Assembly: GCF_003590855.1 (NCBI RefSeq) | Contig: NZ_QYUP01000118.1 | Span: 1-64,000, forward strand | Origin: Massilia cavernae | Lineage (GTDB): Bacteria > Pseudomonadota > Gammaproteobacteria > Burkholderiales > Burkholderiaceae_D | Length of the DNA stretch: 64,000 nt | Reading direction: 5' to 3' | Shown: one piece after another, positions 58,833-64,000 of the stretch | How positions within the stretch are numbered: position 1 is the first letter of the stretch | Layout of the letters: every line of letters begins with the position of its first letter | Position numbers and translations under genes: made by a program | The notes under the pieces: model-generated | Databases searched by the model: none | The model's input: the letters and a program-made list of their open reading frames with translations, nothing else | What the model was told of the DNA's origin: nothing

Positions 58833-59010
58833 TTGGGGTCAGACCCCAACACCTTTTGCAACATTTCTTAAATCGGGGTCAGACCACCATTTTCGCAACG
58901 CTGAATGTTTCGAAAATGGTGGTCTGACCCTGGTCTGACCCCGATAAAAAACTGAATGTTTCGAAAATGGTGGTCAACGTGACCCGGTCTGACCCCAATA
59001 AAAAAATATT
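58833..59010. repeat. Array of GGGGTCAGACC palindromes with two ~50-bp tandem units
   Basis: TTGGGGTCAGACCCCAA (58833-58849) is a perfect palindrome. GGGTCAGACCACCATTTTCG near 58876-58895 can pair with CGAAAATGGTGGTCTGACCC (58911-58930), a 20-bp perfect stem with a 15-nt loop. A 24-bp block (CTGAATGTTT...GTGGTC) at 58901-58924 is repeated exactly at 58952-58975, each copy followed by a GTCTGACCCC and an A-run. It lies upstream of argC and downstream of rpsI. Confidence 0.85.
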
Positions 59011-59033
59011 GCGGGATGGAAGGCCCAAAATGC

Positions 59034-59067
59034 AAAAAGCCGCGGGCTTCGCAGCGCGCGGCTTTTT
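59034..59067. terminator. Terminator of rplM-rpsI
   Basis: AAAAAGCCGCG and CGCGGCTTTTT form an 11-bp stem, 33 bp past the rpsI stop; symmetric A/T runs let it work on both strands. Confidence 0.9.
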
Positions 59068-59100
59068 GAATGCAGCGCCGGAGCGCTGCCAGTGAAACGA

Positions 59101-59493
59101 TTAACGCTTCGAGAATTGCTTTGCGCGACGTGCTTTGCGCAGACCAACTTTCTTACGCTCGACTTCACGTGCGTCACGAGTAACGAAGCCGGCACGTGCC
59201 AGGTCGCCCTTCAGTGCTGCGTCGTAATCGATCAGTGCACGGGTGATGCCGTGACGAACCGCGCCAGCCTGGCCGGACTCGCCACCACCGTGAACGTTAA
59301 CCTTGATGTCGAAACGCTCGACGTTGCCGGTCAGTTCCAGCGGCTGACGGATGACCATCAGGCCGGTTTCGCGCGAGAAGTACTCGGACGCTGGCTTGCC
59401 GTTAACGATGATTTGGCCAGTGCCAACCTTGATGAACACGCGAGCGACTGCACTCTTGCGACGGCCGGTGCCGTAATTGTAGTTACCGATCAT
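59101..59493 (-). CDS. rpsI: 30S ribosomal protein S9
   Basis: 130 residues, starting [22 protein letters not shown] and ending with the basic tail [11 protein letters not shown] that reaches the P-site. It follows rplM by 9 bp, the standard pair. Confidence 0.98.
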   Translation of the reverse strand: MIGNYNYGTGRRKSAVARVFIKVGTGQIIVNGKPASEYFSRETGLMVIRQPLELTGNVERFDIKVNVHGGGESGQAGAVRHGITRALIDYDAALKGDLARAGFVTRDAREVERKKVGLRKARRAKQFSKR

Positions 59494-59502
59494 GTCAGCT
59501 CC

Positions 59503-59931
59503 TTAGAGAACGAGTGCTTTAGGTTGCTGGGCCGCGTGCGGGTGGGAACCTTCCGCGTACACTTTGAGCTTCTTGATCATCGCGTAGCCGAGCGGGCCCT
59601 TAGGCAGCATGCCCTTGACGGCTTTCTCGAGAGCACGGCCTGGGAAACGCTGTTGCATTTTCAGGAAGTTGGTCTCGTAGATGCCGCCTGGGTAGCCGCT
59701 GTGACGGTAGTAGGTCTTCGCGGTTGCCTTGGTGCCGGTCACGCGCAGTTTGCCTGCGTTGATGACGACGATGAAATCGCCGGTGTCGACGTGAGGAGTG
59801 AATTCTGGCTTATGCTTGCCGCGCAGTCGGCGTGCCACTTCGCTGGCAACACGTCCGAGGACCAAGTCCGTCGCGTCAACCACGAACCAATCGCGCTGGA
59901 CTTCGTGTCCTTTAGCGGAAAAAGTTTTCAT
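59503..59931 (-). CDS. rplM: 50S ribosomal protein L13
   Basis: 142 residues: [52 protein letters not shown] and [12 protein letters not shown] are typical. First gene of rplM-rpsI, with a good promoter upstream. Confidence 0.98.
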   Translation of the reverse strand: MKTFSAKGHEVQRDWFVVDATDLVLGRVASEVARRLRGKHKPEFTPHVDTGDFIVVINAGKLRVTGTKATAKTYYRHSGYPGGIYETNFLKMQQRFPGRALEKAVKGMLPKGPLGYAMIKKLKVYAEGSHPHAAQQPKALVL

Positions 59932-60030
59932 GATGACTTCCTAATATTAAATCGCTCAAATGGTGGTTCCGCCTTCGCTACCAGCGGACTCTGCCTTATT
60001 TACTTTTCCTGAGCAAACGGAAAGCCGACG

Positions 60031-60060
60031 ATCATACCGCGCCTGCCCCTGCCGAGTCAA
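60031..60060 (-). promoter_or_regulatory. rplM-rpsI promoter
   Basis: -35 TTGACT (60055-60060), 18 bp, -10 TATGAT (60031-60036) on the minus strand, giving a ~90-nt leader. Confidence 0.75.
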
Positions 60061-60182
60061 GGCTGGTTCCAGACAGGTGTCGCATGAAGGCACAGGCCGC
60101 TAAACTTGCCCTCCGGCCAAAGTTGTTGACGGTGAAAACAATGTCAATTTACTATGGCTGCGCCCACATACCAGGAGTCTTT

Positions 60183-61622
60183 GTGAAATTCCGTACCCGC
60201 CTCACCGCGCTGCTTATCCCCCTCCTACTGTCCGCCCCGCTTGCCCATGCCGCCGCCGCCGCCAACGCCGGCCGCAGCTGCCACCTGCCAGGCACCGACG
60301 AGGCGATGCGCTGTATTAAAGTGCCGGTGCCCGTCGATTACGCCAGGCCGGACGGCGCCAAAATGGACATCCACGTGACCCTGGCGCCCGCCTTCCGCGA
60401 GTCGGCCCGGCCCGACCCGCTGTTCATCCTCGCCGGCGGTCCCGGCCAGGCCGGCAGCGACCTGCTCGACATGGTGGAGAACACCTTCCGCCGCGTGCGC
60501 GCCACCCGCGACATCGTGTTCATCGACCAGCGCGGCACCGGCCTGTCGGGCAAGCTCGATTGCCCCAGCAAGCCGGAACACGAGACGATGAACGACGACC
60601 AGCTCGACGCCGAAATCCGCAACTGCATCGCCGCCCTGGGCAAGCCGTACGCCGCCTACACCAGCGCCAATGCCGCACGCGACCTCGAACAGGTCCGGCG
60701 CGCGCTCGGCTACGGCAAGGTCAATATCTGGGGCGGTTCCTACGGCACCCGCCTCGGCCAGGCCTACGCGCGCGCCTTCCCTGGCGCCGTGCGCGCCCTG
60801 GTGCTGGACGGCGTGGCCGCGCCCGACCAGGTGATCCCGGTCGGCGGGCGCGATGGCCAGGCCGCGCTCGACGGGCTGTTCAAGGCCTGCGCACGCGACG
60901 CCAGCTGCAACCAGGCCTTCCCTGCGCTGCGCGCCGAATTCGACGCGCTGGTAGCCCGCCTCGGCGCCGGCCCGATCGAAGTGTCGGTGGCCGATCCGCG
61001 CACCACGCGGCCCCTGAAAACCCAGATGACGCGCGACCGCTTCCTCGGCACCGTCCACAGCGTGCTGTATTCGCCGCTCGACAGCCGCCGCCTGCCGTTC
61101 CTGATCCACAGCGCTTCCCAAGGCCGCTGGGCGCCCTTCATCGCGCGCCGCAACGTGATGGGCGACTTCGCGGTCGACGGCCCGATGGCGCTGGTGCTGC
61201 ACATGGCCGTCATCTGCGCCGAAGACTACCCGCGCGTGACGCCCGCGATGGCGGAGGAGGACGCGCGCGCCTCGCAGCTGACGGCGCACCTGCTCAACCG
61301 CCTGCAGGACGTGTGCAAGGCGGTCGGCGCGCCGGCGGTGCCGTATGCGGCGCCCACCCGCATCGACGCGCCGGTGCTGATGCTGTCCGGCGCGCTCGAT
61401 CCGGTCACGCCACCGCGCCGCGCCGAAGCAGCCGGCAAGCACATGGCGAAAGCCCGGCACGTGGTGGTGTCGAACGCCGGCCATGGCATCTCGCCGCTCG
61501 GCTGCGCGCCGCGCCTGCTGCGCGCCTTCATCGACCAGCCGGACCAGAAGCTCGACGCCACCTGCCTTGCCGAGATCCCCGCGCCCACCTTCCAGGTCGG
61601 CAGCGCCGGCCCCCACCCTTAA
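60183..61622 (+). CDS. Secreted alpha/beta hydrolase, tripeptidyl-aminopeptidase-like
   Basis: 479 residues from GTG 60183, which has AGGAG 6 nt upstream. Signal peptide (VKFRTRLTALLIPLLLSAPLAHAAA). The fold has the oxyanion motif LAGGPGQAG, the nucleophile serine in WGGSYGTRLGQ (near 181), aspartate in LSGALDPVTPP and histidine in NAGHGIS. A TAP-like C-terminal domain binds the peptide end. Probably a periplasmic or secreted peptidase. Confidence 0.87.
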   Translation: MKFRTRLTALLIPLLLSAPLAHAAAAANAGRSCHLPGTDEAMRCIKVPVPVDYARPDGAKMDIHVTLAPAFRESARPDPLFILAGGPGQAGSDLLDMVENTFRRVRATRDIVFIDQRGTGLSGKLDCPSKPEHETMNDDQLDAEIRNCIAALGKPYAAYTSANAARDLEQVRRALGYGKVNIWGGSYGTRLGQAYARAFPGAVRALVLDGVAAPDQVIPVGGRDGQAALDGLFKACARDASCNQAFPALRAEFDALVARLGAGPIEVSVADPRTTRPLKTQMTRDRFLGTVHSVLYSPLDSRRLPFLIHSASQGRWAPFIARRNVMGDFAVDGPMALVLHMAVICAEDYPRVTPAMAEEDARASQLTAHLLNRLQDVCKAVGAPAVPYAAPTRIDAPVLMLSGALDPVTPPRRAEAAGKHMAKARHVVVSNAGHGISPLGCAPRLLRAFIDQPDQKLDATCLAEIPAPTFQVGSAGPHP

Positions 61623-61635
61623 CGCAGAGGCAGAC

Positions 61636-61955
61636 TTGACATCCTCCCCTTCGTGAACGAAAGGGGATTCCCACTGCTGGCGTCTGATGCCCCAGACGGA
61701 AGCCGGGCTGAAAGAGCCCAGCTTCTTATTCAATCCGCAGGATATCTCTCGACCTCGCCTAAGGCGACTGCGGATTGGAAAAAGCGGTACTAGTAAATCA
61801 TGCCCCAGCGCGTAATCGCATACTGAAGCATTTAAGGAGTTTGACCGTGGACCAACACCAAAGTTCAAAACATTTTTTCACTTTAACGGCTGCGGGCGCT
61901 TTGCGCCCGGCTCCTTTCACTCCCTGCCCTGAAGTACAGGGTTTCTCGGAGCAAT
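61636..61955. mobile_element. IS200/IS605-like non-autonomous relic with serial hairpins
   Basis: No gene. It begins after a TTGAC (61636-61640), the insertion target of ISDra2-type elements, with ATCCTCCCCTTCGTGAACG...GGGGATTCC, and ends with CCCTGAAGTACAGGG...TTTCTCGG, both common at IS605 ends. Between are hairpins: CGTCTG/CAGACG (61681-61698), GGGCT/AGCCC (about 61704-61718), CAATCCGCAG/CTGCGGATTG (61731-61777) enclosing CGCCTAAGGCG, and GGGCGC/GCGCCC (about 61890). No TnpA or TnpB is present. The ends and hairpins are seen; the family call is inference. Confidence 0.55.
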
Positions 61956-61959
61956 TCTG

Positions 61960-62687
<728 letters not shown>

Positions 62688-62691
<4 letters not shown>

Positions 62692-63872
62692 AGCCGAAGT
62701 TCCTGGTCGTTTTCCTCAAGGAGTTCAAGGAGACCCTGCGCGACAAGCGCTCGCTGCTGCTGCTCGCCCTGTTCGCGCTGATGTACCCGGTGATGCTGGG
62801 CTACATGCTGAACCAGCAGATCGAACGCGCCACCCGCCCCGAGCGCGAAGGCATGGAACTGGCCGTGATCGGCGCGGCCCAGGCGCCCAACCTGATGGCG
62901 CAGTTCAAGCAGAAGAACATCACGGTGCAGCAGATCGAGCCGATGGACGAGGACGCCATCGGCGAACTGCTGCGTTCGCGCAGGGCGGTGGCGGTGCTGC
63001 GCATCGGCGACAAGTTCACCGAGAACTACCAGGCCATGCGGCCGGCCCAGGTCGAGCTGTGGTTCGATTCCGCGATCGACAACGGCCCGCGCCAGCGCGA
63101 CATCGACCTCGTGCTGCGCGAGTACAACGCCGACATCGCCGGCGCGCGCCTGCTGGCCCACGGCGTGTCGCCAGTGGTGATGTCGCCGGTGAAGGTGCAG
63201 CGCTACGACACCGGCAGCACCGCCGCACGGTCGGCCGGCCTGATCGGCGCCATCCTCGGCTTCCTGTTCTTCCCGGCCTTTATCTGCGGCCTGTCCGCCG
63301 CGGTCGACAGCACCGCCGGCGAGCGCGAACGGCGCTCGCTGGAAGTGCTGATGGCGCAGCCGGTACGCCCTTCCGAACTCATTATCGGCAAGTGGCTCAC
63401 CTCCGGCCTGCTGGCGGTGATCGGCATCACGCTCGAACTGGCGCTGGCGCATGCGATCCTCAGCTGGCTGCCGCTGGAGGAAATCGGCATGGTCTGGCGC
63501 GTCACCTCGTTCGACCTGGCGATGGTGTGCCTGGCGTCGGTGCCGCTGTCGATGCTGGCCGCCTCGGTGCATATCGCGCTGGCGATGAACGCCAAATCGT
63601 TCAAGGAAGCCCAGAGCATGGCCAGCATCGTGGTGCTGCTGCCGATGATTCCGGGCGTGGTGGTGTCGATGATGGAGCTCAAGACCGCGATGTGGATGTA
63701 CGCGGTGCCGATGCTGTCGAACCAGACCCTGTTGCGCGAAATCGCCAAGGGCGGCGACATGGGCGTGGCGCCGTTCGTGCTGACCTTCTTCTCGTCGCTG
63801 GTGCCGGCACTGGCCGGCGTGGCGTTCGCATCGTGGCGCCTGCGCAGCGAGCGCTACGTGCTCGCGGTCTGA
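62688..63872 (+). CDS. ABC exporter permease (NatB type)
   Basis: 394 residues from ATG 62688 (overlap ATGA with the ATPase). One N-terminal helix (SLLLLALFALMYPVMLGYML), a ~150-residue periplasmic domain, then five C-terminal helices, with DSTAGERERRSLEVLMAQPVRPSELIIGKW typical of ABC-2 permeases like NatB. Together they probably export sodium, a drug or a peptide; the substrate is unknown. Confidence 0.9.
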
Positions 63873-63939
63873 GCCCGGCCCCCTGCGCCGAATCCTGCCC
63901 TCCCTTACAATATGCCCAACATATTTCGAGGGAGGTGTC

Positions 63940-64000
63940 ATGGAAGTGAAAGTCAGCTGGAACGGCCCTTCGGGCATGAGTTTCCGCGCAGAGACCGGGT
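63940..64000 (+). CDS. OsmC-family protein, N-terminal part only
   Basis: Starts at ATG 63940 with GGAGG 5 nt upstream and runs off the window: MEVKVSWNGPSGMSFRAETG. This opening is usual for OsmC/Ohr-like peroxide-reduction proteins, but only 20 residues are visible. Confidence 0.6.
   Translation, partial: MEVKVSWNGPSGMSFRAETG

Noticed and set aside
58901-59007. Possible CRISPR array
   Set aside because: Only two units, repeats and intervening sequence are both related, units contain inverted GGTCTGACC arms, and no cas gene is near.

Overview
The window is a high-GC chromosome segment from a betaproteobacterium, most likely Burkholderiales/Oxalobacteraceae (Massilia-Telluria-Duganella type). 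The evidence is the gene orders xseB-ispA-dxs, polA/DUF2782/thrB, tyrS-dtd...dusB-fis-purH-ruvCAB, argC-bactofilin-erpA and rplM-rpsI, and the style of the BPSS1780-type and DUF4382 proteins. No taxonomic marker gene is present, so the genus is inference. I found no tRNA, rRNA or CRISPR.

Layout. 1-8.2 kb: end of an unknown gene; the isoprenoid operon xseB-ispA-dxs (minus strand); an intact ISAs1-family IS with a 10-bp target duplication; then a Rieske oxygenase, an EamA transporter and a sulfurtransferase (plus strand). 8.2-19.85 kb: an accessory island on the minus strand with an NCS1 permease, hydantoinase/oxoprolinase subunits A and B, a cupin, a MalT-like LuxR regulator and a TonB-dependent receptor. 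It lies between two direct copies of the 3' end of a ZIP metal transporter gene, one intact and one fused to foreign sequence. 19.85-31.9 kb: ZIP transporter, DUF4382 lipoprotein, polA, a DUF2782 protein, thrB, a BPSS1780-type membrane protein, a UvrD helicase and a BlaR1-like M56 protein that seems to have lost its BlaI partner. 32-38 kb: an IS4-family element inserted in an extragenic palindrome, then the thiamine operon thiC-thiS-thiG-thiD-thiE (minus strand) behind a TPP riboswitch. 38.1-44.3 kb: a decaying and an intact subtilase in tandem, then valS with an apparent 1-nt deletion. 44.3-60 kb: housekeeping genes (YaiI, NTF2-like protein, ruvBAC, purH, fis, dusB, phosphatase, dtd, tyrS, M23 peptidase, anmK, erpA, bactofilin, argC, rpsI, rplM). 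60-64 kb: a tripeptidyl-peptidase-like hydrolase, an IS200/IS605-like hairpin-rich relic, an ABC exporter pair and the start of an OsmC-family gene.

How the genes work together. Dxs makes DXP, which feeds both isoprenoids (IspA is in the same operon) and the thiazole made by ThiG in the thi operon. The island looks like a self-contained uptake-and-catabolism unit: outer-membrane receptor, inner-membrane nucleobase/hydantoin-type permease, ATP-dependent ring-opening enzyme pair and its own regulator. Its two promoters share the same operator geometry (16-bp palindrome, 24 bp, CTACCC, 10 bp, -35, 17 bp, -10). This is the best candidate for an undescribed system in the window. Other points worth checking are the valS frameshift, the probable blaI deletion, the IS605-like relic next to an ABC operon and the repeat array upstream of argC.
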